Source of the DNA: Subdoligranulum variabile
GTDB lineage: Bacteria > Bacillota > Clostridia > Oscillospirales > Ruminococcaceae
Length of the DNA stretch: 64,000 nucleotides
Assembly: GCA_003343905.1 (NCBI GenBank)
Contig: QAKI01000057.1
Span: 154,223-218,222, forward strand
Reading direction: 5' to 3'
The position numbers and the translations under genes were made by a program. The notes under the pieces are model-generated. The model saw nothing but the letters and a program-made list of their open reading frames with translations. It was not told the DNA's origin and made no database searches. Below, one piece after another: positions 48,918-57,673 of this stretch (positions are counted from its first letter, which is position 1; every line of letters begins with the position of its first letter).

Positions 48918-51900
48918 TCAGTTTTCGCTCCTGCCATTGGGCCTGGGTGACCAGCACCGCGCGGGGCTTGGCGCCCTCGTAAGGTCCAATGATCTTTTCC
49001 TGTTCCATCTGGTCCATGATGCGGGCAGCGCGGGCATAGCCCAGCTTGCAGCGGCGCTGCAACAGGCTGGTGGACGCCTGCCCGGCTTCGATCACGCACT
49101 CCACGGCCTGCTCGAACATCGGGTCCAGCGCACCGCCGGCGTCCTCATCGTCGCCTTTCTTGCTGCCCTTTTCCGCTACAGCGCGGCGCTCCATCTCGGC
49201 GATCATTTCTTCATCATACTGGGCCGAGGACGTGGACTTGATGAAGCTCAGCACCGCGCCGATCTCCTCGTCGGTCACATAGGTGCCCTGCACGCGGACC
49301 GGCTTGGCCGCGCCCACCGGCAGGAACAGCATATCGCCGTTGCCCAGCAGCTTTTCGGCGCCGGAAGTATCCAGAATGGTGCGGGAGTCGATCTGGCTGG
49401 ACACCGCGAAAGCGATACGGCTGGGGATGTTGGCTTTGATCAGGCCGGTGATGACGTCCACGCTGGGGCGCTGGGTGGCCACGATCAGGTGGATGCCCGC
49501 GGCACGGGCCTTCTGGGCAATGCGGCAGATGTAATCTTCCACTTCCTTGCCCGCCACCATCATCAGGTCGGCCAGCTCGTCAATGATGATCGCGATATAG
49601 GGCAGATGTTCCAGCCCTTTCTGTGCGGCCAGCTTGTTGTAGGATTTGATCTCGCGGACGTTATTCTCCGCAAAGAGCTTATAACGGCGCTCCATCTCGG
49701 CCACGCTGGCGCCCAGCGCACCGGCCGCCTTGCGCGGCTCGGTGACGACCGGCATGAGCAGGTGCGGGATGCCGTTGTACTCCGCCAGTTCCACCACCTT
49801 GGGGTCGATGAGGATGAGTTTGACATCCTCCGGCCCGGAGCGGAACAAAAAGCTGATGATAATGGAGTTCACGCACACCGATTTACCGCTGCCGGTGGAA
49901 CCGGCGATCAGCAGATGGGGCATTTTGCACAGGTCCGCCACCTGGGCCGCACCGGCAATATCCTTGCCCAGGGCCATGGTGAGGGGGCTGCGCATATTGA
50001 TGTAGTTCTGCGCTTCAAACACCGTGCGGATGTTGACGGTGGAGCGGATCTTGTTGGGGACCTCGATGCCGACGGCCGGTTTGCCGGGGATCGGCGCTTC
50101 GATACGCACGCCCGCCGTGGCCAGGTTCAGCGCGATGTCATCGGCCAAACTGGTGATGCGGCTGACCTTGATGCCCGCCTGGGGCTGCAGTTCGTACCGC
50201 GTCACCGACGGGCCGCGGCAGATGTCGAGGATATGCGTTTTGACGCCGAAGCTTTCCAGCGTGTTGACCAGCGTATCGGCGTTCTTCTTCATCTCGCGCG
50301 CCGCGCCCGCTTCATCCTCCGGCCGGGTGGCGTTGAACAGGTTCAGCGAGGGGTAGCAGTAAGGCTTGGGCGGCTCCTTCTCCACCGCGTCGGCCGTCAT
50401 TTTGGCGGCAGAGGGTGGCGTGTAGGTGGGGGCCGCGGCGGAGTTGCCCACCGCGGTGCTGACCTGCAGGCGGGCGGCTTCCCCGCGCTGGGGCACCGTA
50501 AAGGACTGCTCCGTGCCGGTGCGCGGCGCGGCCGGGGCGGGCTGCTGCGCGTCCAGCAGCTCAGAGAGCGGGCGGCCGGACTGCCAGGCCGCCCCGGCTG
50601 CCTGGCCCACGTCAAAGCTGCCGTTCAGCGTCGGGATCGGTCCGCGGGCCGCCGGTGCGGCGGGCTCCGGCTCCACCGGCGTGAGCGGCGTGTCAAAGGC
50701 TTCCGCCGCAGGTTCCGGCTGCAGCGGCACCGTAAAGTCCTGCCCGGGTTCGGGCTGGGCGCTGACGGAAGGGATCTCCTGCGGCGCATAGTAGGGCGCG
50801 TGGCCGCTGACCGCACGGTTGATGAGGGAATCCAGTTCGTCCCCCGCCTCCTGCGGCTGCGCCGCGGGTTCCGGCTGCAGCTTCAGCTCAAAGTCCTCCT
50901 TGGGCTGGGGCGCAGGGGCAGGCTGCGGCTTGTGGAACCGCTGGGAGTCCGAAAGATGGGAAAGCGGGTCCATGCCGAAGGTCCCGCCGGGGCCGATAGT
51001 GATGGGTTCCAGCGGGTCGTTTTCGACCGCCTGTTTGAGCGCCTGCGTTTCCGGGCTGGGGCCCAGGTCCACGTCAAAGGACGGACGGGGCGCGGCGGGC
51101 ATGCCGTGGCGGGCCGTAAAGACAGCCGAAGCCGCCGAAGATGCGGGCGGGGCTTTCTGCGCGGGCTGGGCGCCGCCAAGCGGGATGCGCCCGGTATCCG
51201 CGATCACATCATAGGCCGGGCGGTGCGGGCGCTGGGCGTCCGGCAGCGTGCCGGTCAGGTTTTCAATCGGTTCTTCCTCCGGCTCACGGCCAAACAGCGG
51301 CGTGTCATAGGCAGCCGCCCTTTCGGCACGGGCATTCTTCGCTTTGCGGTATTGCCCATCCAGGAACTGCACCACGTCCACCGGCGTGATGGCAAAAAAC
51401 ACCATCAGGCCCAAAGCGAACACCAGCAGCATGATCACATTGGACGCAGGCCGCCCGAACAGCGCCAGCAGCGTGGCGCCCACGGGCGCGCCCAGCACGC
51501 CCCCCTCCCAGAAGCCGGTGCTGCCGCGCATGTACAGCATCTTGATGATCTCCCAGGCGTTGGCGCCGGTGACCGACAGCTTGGAAAAGACCACCGGCAC
51601 GCCCGCGCACAGCACCGCCATCAGCGATACTTTGCCTGCGAACAGTCCTACCCGGTAGCCGGAAGCCAGCAGGTAGGCCAGGTACAGCAAAAACGGCCCC
51701 ACCAGGCAGGTGAGGATGCCGAAAATGCCGAAGAAACCGCCGCGCATGGCCTTCCAGATATTCTGGCCCGGCACCAGCACCATGGCGATGCACAGAAGCC
51801 CCAGCCCCGCCAGCAATACGCTGGGGAGCAGGTTGGGCGTTTCGGCACGGCGCTTGGCGCGGCGGGACGTGCTGCTTCTGCCGCGGGACGCCGACGACCG

Positions 51901-51987
51901 GCTGGACGTGCTGCGGGAGCGGGACGAGCCGCTGCGGCTGGATGTGGTTTTTCGTTTTCTGTTCTGACCGGAACTGGATCTTGCCAT
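48895..51987 (-). CDS. ftsK: FtsK/SpoIIIE DNA translocase
   Basis: Pumps DNA through the division septum or into the forespore. It has 1030 residues, long for the family because of a Pro/Ala/Gln/Glu-rich linker (about 225-500). A Ser/Arg-rich N-terminus (1-45) is followed by four membrane helices (about 50-205). The motor domain has VEVPNKIRSTV, Walker A GSTGSGKSVCVNS (about 690-702), Walker B IAIIIDELADLMM, and the C-terminal gamma winged-helix domain (LGYARAARIMDQMEQEKIIGP), which reads DNA polarity signals. tepA lies upstream as in B. subtilis. Confidence 0.95.
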   Translation of the reverse strand: MARSSSGQNRKRKTTSSRSGSSRSRSTSSRSSASRGRSSTSRRAKRRAETPNLLPSVLLAGLGLLCIAMVLVPGQNIWKAMRGGFFGIFGILTCLVGPFLLYLAYLLASGYRVGLFAGKVSLMAVLCAGVPVVFSKLSVTGANAWEIIKMLYMRGSTGFWEGGVLGAPVGATLLALFGRPASNVIMLLVFALGLMVFFAITPVDVVQFLDGQYRKAKNARAERAAAYDTPLFGREPEEEPIENLTGTLPDAQRPHRPAYDVIADTGRIPLGGAQPAQKAPPASSAASAVFTARHGMPAAPRPSFDVDLGPSPETQALKQAVENDPLEPITIGPGGTFGMDPLSHLSDSQRFHKPQPAPAPQPKEDFELKLQPEPAAQPQEAGDELDSLINRAVSGHAPYYAPQEIPSVSAQPEPGQDFTVPLQPEPAAEAFDTPLTPVEPEPAAPAARGPIPTLNGSFDVGQAAGAAWQSGRPLSELLDAQQPAPAAPRTGTEQSFTVPQRGEAARLQVSTAVGNSAAAPTYTPPSAAKMTADAVEKEPPKPYCYPSLNLFNATRPEDEAGAAREMKKNADTLVNTLESFGVKTHILDICRGPSVTRYELQPQAGIKVSRITSLADDIALNLATAGVRIEAPIPGKPAVGIEVPNKIRSTVNIRTVFEAQNYINMRSPLTMALGKDIAGAAQVADLCKMPHLLIAGSTGSGKSVCVNSIIISFLFRSGPEDVKLILIDPKVVELAEYNGIPHLLMPVVTEPRKAAGALGASVAEMERRYKLFAENNVREIKSYNKLAAQKGLEHLPYIAIIIDELADLMMVAGKEVEDYICRIAQKARAAGIHLIVATQRPSVDVITGLIKANIPSRIAFAVSSQIDSRTILDTSGAEKLLGNGDMLFLPVGAAKPVRVQGTYVTDEEIGAVLSFIKSTSSAQYDEEMIAEMERRAVAEKGSKKGDDEDAGGALDPMFEQAVECVIEAGQASTSLLQRRCKLGYARAARIMDQMEQEKIIGPYEGAKPRAVLVTQAQWQERKLNAQYDET

Positions 51988-52034
51988 AGTTAACAGTACC
52001 CCTCTGTTGTGCTCACAAATTGCAATTGACTCTA

Positions 52035-52079
52035 TATAAAAAAGAAATGGCCCTTTCGGGCCAAGCCGATATTCGGCTT
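52035..52079 (-). terminator. Tandem hairpins / terminator after tepA
   Basis: Minus strand: AGCCGAATATCGGCT, then TGGCCCGAAAGGGCCA with a GAAA tetraloop, followed by TTTCTTTTTTATA. The second is a good intrinsic terminator. Confidence 0.82.
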
Positions 52080-52149
52080 CTATTTTATCACGAACCGGAA
52101 GGGTTGTAAATGGAAAATCCTCCGCGCCGTGGGATTTTACAAGCTGGCG

Positions 52150-52878
52150 TCAGGGCTTTTTCTCGATCTCACGATACAAATACCCCAATGCATCGGACAG
52201 GCCGCCCAGTTCGTCGATCAGGCCCTCCTCCACGGCCTGCGGCCCGGCCAGCACCGTGCCCATATCCATGACCAGTTCCCCGGTGTTGTGCATCAGCGTG
52301 GTGAACCGCCGGGCCGTGATGCCGGAATGACCGGCCACGAACCCCACGATGCGCTCCTGCATCTGCTCAAAATAGCGCAGGGTCTGCGGCACGCCCAGCA
52401 CCATGCCCGAATGGCGCACCGGATGCACCGTCATGGTGGCCGTGGGCACGATAAAACTGCGCCGGGCCGACACCGCCAGCGGGATACCGATGGAATGCCC
52501 GCCGCCCAGCACCAGCGTGGCACTGGGCTTGCTGACCCCGGCGATCAGTTCCGCTAGGGCCAGGCCGGCTTCCACATCGCCGCCCACGGTGTTCAGGATT
52601 ACCAGCAGGCCCTCGATTTCGGGGTCCTCCTCGATGTCCACCAGCTGGGGGATCACGTGTTCGTATTTGGTGGTTTTCTGGCTGTCGGGGGCCAGGGTAT
52701 GGCCCTCGATGGTCCCGATGACCGTCATGCAGTGGATCGCATGGCGGCCCTTGGTCGCGGGCACGATCCCCTCGTCGGTGATCAGGTCCTGTTCCAGACG
52801 TTTCAGCGCGGCGCTCTCCGTGGGGTTGAACTCTGCGCCGGATCTTTTCTTTTTGGGTGATTTGGACGACGGCTCCAT
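52150..52878 (-). CDS. ClpP-like serine protease of the TepA/YmfB type
   Basis: A 242-residue ClpP-fold protein. The basic N-terminus is followed by the fold with VIGTIEGHTL, VIPQLVDIEEDPEIEGLLVILNTVGGDVEAGLALAELI, and the nucleophile serine in GGGHSIGIPLAVSA (Ser129), followed by a histidine in MTVHPVRHSG (His152). B. subtilis TepA, encoded beside spoIIIE, is implicated in protein translocation and degradation of small acid-soluble proteins; here it is also beside ftsK/spoIIIE. It lacks a signal peptide. Its own terminator separates it from ftsK. Confidence 0.88.
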   Translation of the reverse strand: MEPSSKSPKKKRSGAEFNPTESAALKRLEQDLITDEGIVPATKGRHAIHCMTVIGTIEGHTLAPDSQKTTKYEHVIPQLVDIEEDPEIEGLLVILNTVGGDVEAGLALAELIAGVSKPSATLVLGGGHSIGIPLAVSARRSFIVPTATMTVHPVRHSGMVLGVPQTLRYFEQMQERIVGFVAGHSGITARRFTTLMHNTGELVMDMGTVLAGPQAVEEGLIDELGGLSDALGYLYREIEKKP

Positions 52879-53032
52879 ATTCGCGGCACTCCTTTTCTGT
52901 TGGGCTTTTTGTGTTGAGTATGCCCGCTGTACCGCTTTTTATTCCCCCGCAGGGCAGGTTTCCCGCCGCCGGACGCCCCGCAAAACAGCGCAAAAAGCAG
53001 GCGCTCCGCGCCCGGAAAACATAGATAAAAAA

Positions 53033-53061
53033 TTGACAACTCTGGGGAGAGTATTTATAAT
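53033..53061 (+). promoter_or_regulatory. Consensus promoter for rex
   Basis: TTGACA (53033-53038), 17-base spacer, TATAAT (53056-53061): a perfect match to both elements. It leads into a 70-base leader before the rex ATG at 53138. Confidence 0.92.
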
Positions 53062-53137
53062 AAACATGGTAAAAACACATCTGCCCCGGCGGCGCGCCGC
53101 CGGTAGGATAGATTTCATATTGTGAGGTAATACTATC

Positions 53138-53776
53138 ATGGCAGTTCAGAGCAAAGTATCCCTGCCGGTCATCAAACGGCTGCCCAAATACTACCGTTAT
53201 CTTACCAACCTGGCCGCCGACGGGCGGGAAAAGATCTCCTCCAGCGAGCTGGCCCAGATGATGGGGACCACGGCCAGCCAGGTGCGGCAGGATTTCAACT
53301 GTTTCGGCGGGTTCGGGCAGCAGGGCATCGGCTACAAGGTCGATGTGCTGCGCGCCGAGATCGGCAAGCTGCTGTTCGGCAACGGCGAACGCCTGCCCAC
53401 CATCCTGATCGGCGCCGGGCATCTGGGCTCGGCGGTATCCAGCTTTATCAGCCGCGACACCAACGGCTACCGGCTGATCGGCGTGTTCGACATCAACGCC
53501 GAGCTGTTCGGCAAAAAGATGTCCGGCGTGCCGATCCTGCCCCTGCACGATCTGGCCGCGTTCTGTGAGGAATACCACCCCACGGTGGCGGTGCTCTGCG
53601 TACCGCGCCAGAGCGCCATGGACCTGGCGGGCGATCTGGTGACCTACGGCATCCAGGGCGTGTGGAATTTCAGCCACTACGATCTGTCGGTAGAATATCC
53701 GGAACTGACGGTGGAGAACGTCCACCTGGGCGACAGCCTGATGAGCCTTGGCTACCGGCTGCGCAACAAAGACTGA
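53138..53776 (+). CDS. rex: Redox-sensing transcriptional repressor Rex
   Basis: Senses the NADH/NAD+ ratio and represses fermentative genes. It has 212 residues. The N-terminal winged helix has VIKRLPKYYRYL, ISSSELAQMMGTTASQVRQDF and CFGGFGQQGIGYKV, all diagnostic. The Rossmann domain has ILIGAGHLGSAV (about 90-100) and the GVFDIN acidic end that selects NAD(H). It ends with the domain-swapped helix and SLGYRLRNKD. tdk follows after 19 bases. A clear Rex operator was not found at its own promoter. Confidence 0.97.
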   Translation: MAVQSKVSLPVIKRLPKYYRYLTNLAADGREKISSSELAQMMGTTASQVRQDFNCFGGFGQQGIGYKVDVLRAEIGKLLFGNGERLPTILIGAGHLGSAVSSFISRDTNGYRLIGVFDINAELFGKKMSGVPILPLHDLAAFCEEYHPTVAVLCVPRQSAMDLAGDLVTYGIQGVWNFSHYDLSVEYPELTVENVHLGDSLMSLGYRLRNKD

Positions 53777-53795
53777 ACAGGAGGGCCCGACGCCC

Positions 53796-54413
53796 ATGGC
53801 TAAACTGTATTTCCGTTACGGCGCAATGAACAGCGGCAAGACCACCGCGCTGATGCAGGTCGCCTACAATTATAAGGAACGCGGCATGCGGGTGCTGATT
53901 CTGAAACCCGCCGTCGATACCAAAGGGCAGGATTCCATCGTTTCCCGGCTGGGCATCCGCTGCAAGGTGGATATGCTGGTCACGCCGGAAATGAACATTC
54001 TTTCCCTGGTCGAAGCCGACGCCGCCGCCCACGGCGCCCCCGCCTGCGTGCTGTGCGACGAAAGCCAGTTCTTCACCCGTGAACAGGCCGACCAGTTGTT
54101 CCTGGTGACGGTGGACCTGGGGATCCCCGTGATCTGCTACGGCCTGCGCGCGGACTTTATGCTGCGCGGCTTCCCCGGCTCCACCCGGCTGCTGGAACTG
54201 GCGCATACCATTGAGGAACTCAAGACCATCTGCGCCTGCGGGCGCAAGGCCATCTGCAACGGGCGCAAGATCAACGGCGAGTATGTGTTTGAAGGGGCGC
54301 AGATCGCCATTGATACCGTGGACAATGTAGAGTACCAAAGCCTGTGCCCCCAGTGCTGGTACCGCGAATACCGCAACTTCCTTAAACGGCACGGCAAGAC
54401 GGCGCAGGAGTGA
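53796..54413 (+). CDS. tdk: Thymidine kinase
   Basis: Phosphorylates thymidine in pyrimidine salvage. It has 205 residues, type II. The P-loop GAMNSGKTTALM is at about residues 9-20, the Walker B-like ACVLCDESQFF at about 83-93, and the zinc cysteines in CACGRKA and CPQCWYREY. The lasso segment VFEGAQIAIDTVDNVEYQSLC is present. It is co-transcribed with rex and ends at a strong bidirectional terminator. Confidence 0.97.
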   Translation: MAKLYFRYGAMNSGKTTALMQVAYNYKERGMRVLILKPAVDTKGQDSIVSRLGIRCKVDMLVTPEMNILSLVEADAAAHGAPACVLCDESQFFTREQADQLFLVTVDLGIPVICYGLRADFMLRGFPGSTRLLELAHTIEELKTICACGRKAICNGRKINGEYVFEGAQIAIDTVDNVEYQSLCPQCWYREYRNFLKRHGKTAQE

Positions 54414-54449
54414 GCCGCGCGCCCGCGTTTTTGCCCCTGACAAAATGCA

Positions 54450-54495
54450 ACAGCCCCCGGCGGCGTTTTGAACGCTTTGCCGGGGGCTGCTTTTT
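54450..54495. terminator. Bidirectional terminator between tdk and the AraC gene
   Basis: CAGCCCCCGGC (54451-54461) pairs with GCCGGGGGCTG (54479-54489), with an inner GGCGTT/AACGCT stem, then TTTTTTATTT on the plus side. Confidence 0.88.
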
Positions 54496-55358
54496 TATTT
54501 ATTCACCCGCTTGTAATACTGGCGGTACTGCTGCGGGGACAGGCCGGTGGCTTCCTTGAACACGCGCCGGAAGTGGGCCGTCGTCATGAAGCCGGTATTT
54601 TCCGCCACGGCGGCGATGCTCTCCCCTGTTTTTTCGATGCGGTTCTGGGCGGCTTTGATGCGCACGCCGTTGATATACTCGATCAAACTGAGGTTCGTTG
54701 ATTTCTTGAACAGGCGGCTCAGGTAGTAGGGGCTGATGTAAAACCGCTGGGCGATATCGGTAAGGGTGAGTTTTTCGGCATAGTGCTGGGCGATATAAGC
54801 CTGGATCTGATCGACCACATGGTTGCTGACCCGCCCGTTCTCGCCGCCTTCCTCCTGCTGCTGCAGGCAGAGGGCTTTGAGTTCCAGCAGCAGCGAGGCC
54901 AGCATCATCTTGCGCATGGCCTCCCCTTCCCCGGAATGGTCGTTGGAAAGGGCCAGAAGCTGCTGCAGGTCGTTCTGGATATGGTTCTGCTGCTTGACCG
55001 AGATGCCCGCAAGCAGGTGGTTGTTCGGTTCGGTCAGGAAGGTGAAGAAGTCCACCTCTGGGAAGGCTTTGGCGATCGTTTCCAGATATTCCCGGCTGAA
55101 ATTCAGTACGATGCGGCTGGAGGGCGAATCCCCCAGCGAAGCCGTCTTATGGATCTGGTTCTCCCCGATGAGGACCACGCTGCCCGCATTGACGATGTAG
55201 GCGCAGTCCTCGATGAAATAGCGGCGCGTTCCCGCGATCTCATAGTAGATCTCGAACTTATGGTGGATGTGGAAACTGGGCATATCATACCCCACATCAC
55301 GGTCGATGCGCTCCACAAAAAAATCGTCCTGCGGGCAGTAGGTATATTCTGAAACCAT
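54495..55358 (-). CDS. AraC family transcriptional regulator
   Basis: A 287-residue regulator. The N-terminal cupin-type sensor contains SFHIHHKFEIYYEIAGTRRYFIED and GSVVLIGENQIHKTAS, and probably binds a sugar or small organic ligand. The C-terminal AraC DNA-binding domain (about 185-285) has two helix-turn-helix motifs: LTLTDIAQRFYISPYYLSRLFKK and SIAAVAENTGFMTTAHFRRVFKE, ending GLSPQQYRQ. No neighbouring catabolic gene indicates a target. It is a single gene between two terminators. Confidence 0.92.
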   Translation of the reverse strand: MVSEYTYCPQDDFFVERIDRDVGYDMPSFHIHHKFEIYYEIAGTRRYFIEDCAYIVNAGSVVLIGENQIHKTASLGDSPSSRIVLNFSREYLETIAKAFPEVDFFTFLTEPNNHLLAGISVKQQNHIQNDLQQLLALSNDHSGEGEAMRKMMLASLLLELKALCLQQQEEGGENGRVSNHVVDQIQAYIAQHYAEKLTLTDIAQRFYISPYYLSRLFKKSTNLSLIEYINGVRIKAAQNRIEKTGESIAAVAENTGFMTTAHFRRVFKEATGLSPQQYRQYYKRVNK

Positions 55359-55510
55359 TGCGTTCCCCTTTGCAGCCGGTCTTTGCCGGTTTCAGCCAAT
55401 CTTTTTTGTCATTTGTTTTAGAATAGCACATTTTTTGTTGCGTTTCAAATGATTTTTTGCAAAATTTATCCCTTTTCACATTTTACTGGCCGTCAGGCAG
55501 GGCAGGCAGA

Positions 55511-55550
55511 CAAAAAAGCGCCGGAAGGATGCTCCTTCCGGCGCTTTCGG
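55511..55550 (-). terminator. Terminator of htpG
   Basis: Perfect stem AAAGCGCCGGAAGGA (55515-55529) with TCCTTCCGGCGCTTT (55533-55547), 3-base loop. On the minus strand it is followed by TTTGTCTGCC. The 150 bases between this and the AraC start show nothing else except AT-rich DNA likely to hold the AraC promoter. Confidence 0.85.
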
Positions 55551-55557
55551 TTTGGTT

Positions 55558-57459
55558 TTATTTCATCAGGCCGCAGACCAACTGGGCATACGCCACGGGG
55601 TCCTCCAGCGGCAGACCGGCGATCAGCAGCGCCTGGTCATACAGCAGTTCGGCATACTGGCCGACCTTCTCGGTGTCGCCTGCCTCGTGGGCTGCTTTCA
55701 GAGCGGCGAATACCGGGTGCGCGGGGTTCAGTTCCAGCACCTTGGTGCTCTCCACGTCCTCGCCATTGGGCATCTTGCGCAGGATCTTTTCCATCTCCAT
55801 GGAAATGCCACCCTCGCTGGACAGCGTGACCGGGTGTTCCTGCAGGGTGGGGTTCACCTTCACGTCCTTGATCTTGCCATTCAGCGCCTTCTTGATCTCC
55901 TCGAACAGGTCCTTGTTCTCGGTGGCGGTCTCCTCGGCAGCTTTCTTTTCTTCCTCGGTCTCAAGGCCCAGGTCGCCGGAGTTGATGTTCTTGAACTCCT
56001 TCTCCTTGTAGTCGCGCATCATCTGCAGGCAGAACTCGTCCACGTCCTCGGTGCAGAGCAGCAGATCGTACCCTTTGCTCAGGACCAACTGGGCGTTGGG
56101 CAGCTTGCCCAGGCGGTCGGTCTCGTCGCCCGCGGCGTAGTAGATGCACTTCTGGCCCTCAGGCATCTTCTCGATGTATTCATCCAGGGTAACGTACTTC
56201 TGCTCCTTGGCAGAGAAGAACAGCAGCAGGTCGGCCAGCAGATCCTTGTGCATGCCGTAGTCGCCGTAGATGCCGAACTTGATCTGACGGCCGAACGCCT
56301 TCCAGAACGTTTCGTACTTCTCGCGGTCGTTGACCAGCATGGCGTGCAGTTCGTTCTTGATCTTCTTTTCCAGGCTGTTGTGCATCAGCTTGAGCTGGCT
56401 GTCCTTCTGCAGGGTCTCGCGGCTGATGTTCAGGCTCAGGTCCTCGCTGTCCACCACGCCCTTGACGAAGCTGAAGTAGTCCGGCAGCAGGTCGGCGCAC
56501 TTTTCCATGATCATAACGCCGGAAGCATACAGCGCCAGGCCCTTCTCGTACTCCTTGGTGTAGTAGTCATAGGGCGTGCGGCTGGGGATGAACAGCAGCG
56601 CCGTATAAGTGGCCGTGCCCTCGGTGCGGCTGGTGATGACGCGCAGCGGGTCGGAGTAATCCATGAACTTGTTCTTGTAGAACTCGTTGTAGTCTTCGTC
56701 CTTGACCTCGCTCTTGGCGCGCTTCCAGATGGGGACCATGCTGTTCAGCGTTTCGAGTTCGGTGTAGGTCTCGTACTCCGGCTTGTAGTCGTCCCCGGCG
56801 TCCTCGGGCTTGGGTTTCTGGCGGGACTTCTCGCGGTACATGGTGATGGGGAAGCGGATATAGTCGCTGTACTTCTTCACCAGACGGGCGAGGGTGTAAT
56901 CGTCAAGATACTCGCTGTAGTTTTCGTTGTCGGTGTCCTCTTTGAGCACCAGGATCACATCGGTGCCCACTTCTTCCTTGTCCGTTTCGCTCAGGGTATA
57001 GCCCTCCACGCCCTGGGACTCCCACTTCCAGGCCGTATCCTCGCCCTGGGCGCGGGAAATGACGGTGACTTTGGACGCCACCATGAAGGCGGAATAGAAA
57101 CCGACACCGAACTGGCCGATGATGTCGATGTTATCGCTCTGGTTCTCGGTCTTGAAATCCAGAGAGCCGGACTTGGCGATGGTGCCGAGGTTCTTTTCCA
57201 GTTCCTCTTTGGTCATGCCGATGCCGTTGTCGCTGATGGTCAGCGTGCGGTTCTCTTTATCGGGCTGGAGATGGATGTGCAGATCCTCCTTGGTGATGCC
57301 CAGGGAGGTATCGGTCAGACTCTTGAAATACCGCTTGTCGCAGGCGTCCGACGCGTTGGAGATCAGTTCCCGCAGGAAGATCTCCCGGTTGGTATAGATA
57401 GAATTGATCATCAGGTCAAGCAGCTTTTTGCTCTCGGCCTTGAACTGACGCATTGCCAT
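55558..57459 (-). CDS. htpG: Molecular chaperone HtpG (Hsp90)
   Basis: The bacterial Hsp90 ATP-dependent chaperone, 633 residues, full length. The N-terminal GHKL ATPase domain has REIFLRELISNASDACDK, TISDNGIGMTKEEL, IGQFGVGFYSAFMVA. The middle domain carries RGVVDSEDLSLNISRE-type sequence (here VKGVVDSEDLSLNISRETLQ), and the C-terminal dimerisation domain is present. The ATG at 57459 has GAGGTCC upstream. It is monocistronic, with a terminator and tandem CIRCE-like operators, so heat-shock control by HrcA is likely. Confidence 0.97.
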   Translation of the reverse strand: MAMRQFKAESKKLLDLMINSIYTNREIFLRELISNASDACDKRYFKSLTDTSLGITKEDLHIHLQPDKENRTLTISDNGIGMTKEELEKNLGTIAKSGSLDFKTENQSDNIDIIGQFGVGFYSAFMVASKVTVISRAQGEDTAWKWESQGVEGYTLSETDKEEVGTDVILVLKEDTDNENYSEYLDDYTLARLVKKYSDYIRFPITMYREKSRQKPKPEDAGDDYKPEYETYTELETLNSMVPIWKRAKSEVKDEDYNEFYKNKFMDYSDPLRVITSRTEGTATYTALLFIPSRTPYDYYTKEYEKGLALYASGVMIMEKCADLLPDYFSFVKGVVDSEDLSLNISRETLQKDSQLKLMHNSLEKKIKNELHAMLVNDREKYETFWKAFGRQIKFGIYGDYGMHKDLLADLLLFFSAKEQKYVTLDEYIEKMPEGQKCIYYAAGDETDRLGKLPNAQLVLSKGYDLLLCTEDVDEFCLQMMRDYKEKEFKNINSGDLGLETEEEKKAAEETATENKDLFEEIKKALNGKIKDVKVNPTLQEHPVTLSSEGGISMEMEKILRKMPNGEDVESTKVLELNPAHPVFAALKAAHEAGDTEKVGQYAELLYDQALLIAGLPLEDPVAYAQLVCGLMK

Positions 57460-57486
57460 GTGATAGGACCTCGCTTCTATTTTGAA

Positions 57487-57547
57487 TTAGCACTCTTTAA
57501 TTCAAACTGCTAAGTGTAGTTTAGCACTCTTTTGCGCAAAGTGCAAG
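57487..57547 (-). promoter_or_regulatory. htpG promoter overlapped by two CIRCE-like elements
   Basis: Element 1: TTAGCACTC (57487-57495), 9 bases, AACTGCTAA (57505-57513). Element 2: TTAGCACTC (57521-57529), 9 bases, AAGTGCAAG (57539-57547). The HrcA consensus is TTAGCACTC-N9-GAGTGCTAA, so each has one perfect and one degenerate half. The minus-strand promoter TTGCAC (57541-57546), 17 bases, TAAACT (57518-57523) lies under element 2; element 1 covers the start region. Confidence 0.75.
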
Positions 57548-57603
57548 TCCCCCATTTCTTTTTAACAAAAAATTCAAAAAGAAAGCTGCCCGCAAATTCG
57601 CAC

Positions 57604-57639
57604 TTTTCAAATCGCACAAATTGCGGTATGCTGATACCG
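57604..57639 (+). promoter_or_regulatory. Probable promoter with overlapping palindrome for the 57674-60675 operon
   Basis: TTTTCA (57604-57609), 17-base spacer, TATGCT (57627-57632). A perfect inverted repeat CGGTATGCTGATACCG (57624-57639) covers the -10 and could bind a repressor. Confidence 0.45.
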
Positions 57640-57673
57640 AGATCGCAACAGCGAACAAGGAGGTCGTTTGCCC

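Noticed and set aside
48694..51993. A 1099-codon open frame on the plus strand opposite ftsK
   Set aside because: It is exactly antisense to ftsK, whose domains are unmistakable. Long antisense frames arise from high third-position GC; the predicted protein is rich in His/Arg/Gly with no family features.
53118..53132. Possible Rex self-operator before rex (TTGTGA)
   Set aside because: A single half-site that coincides with the ribosome-binding region; no inverted partner.
55552..57513. A 653-codon plus-strand frame opposite htpG
   Set aside because: Antisense shadow of htpG with low-complexity Val/Leu/Gln sequence.
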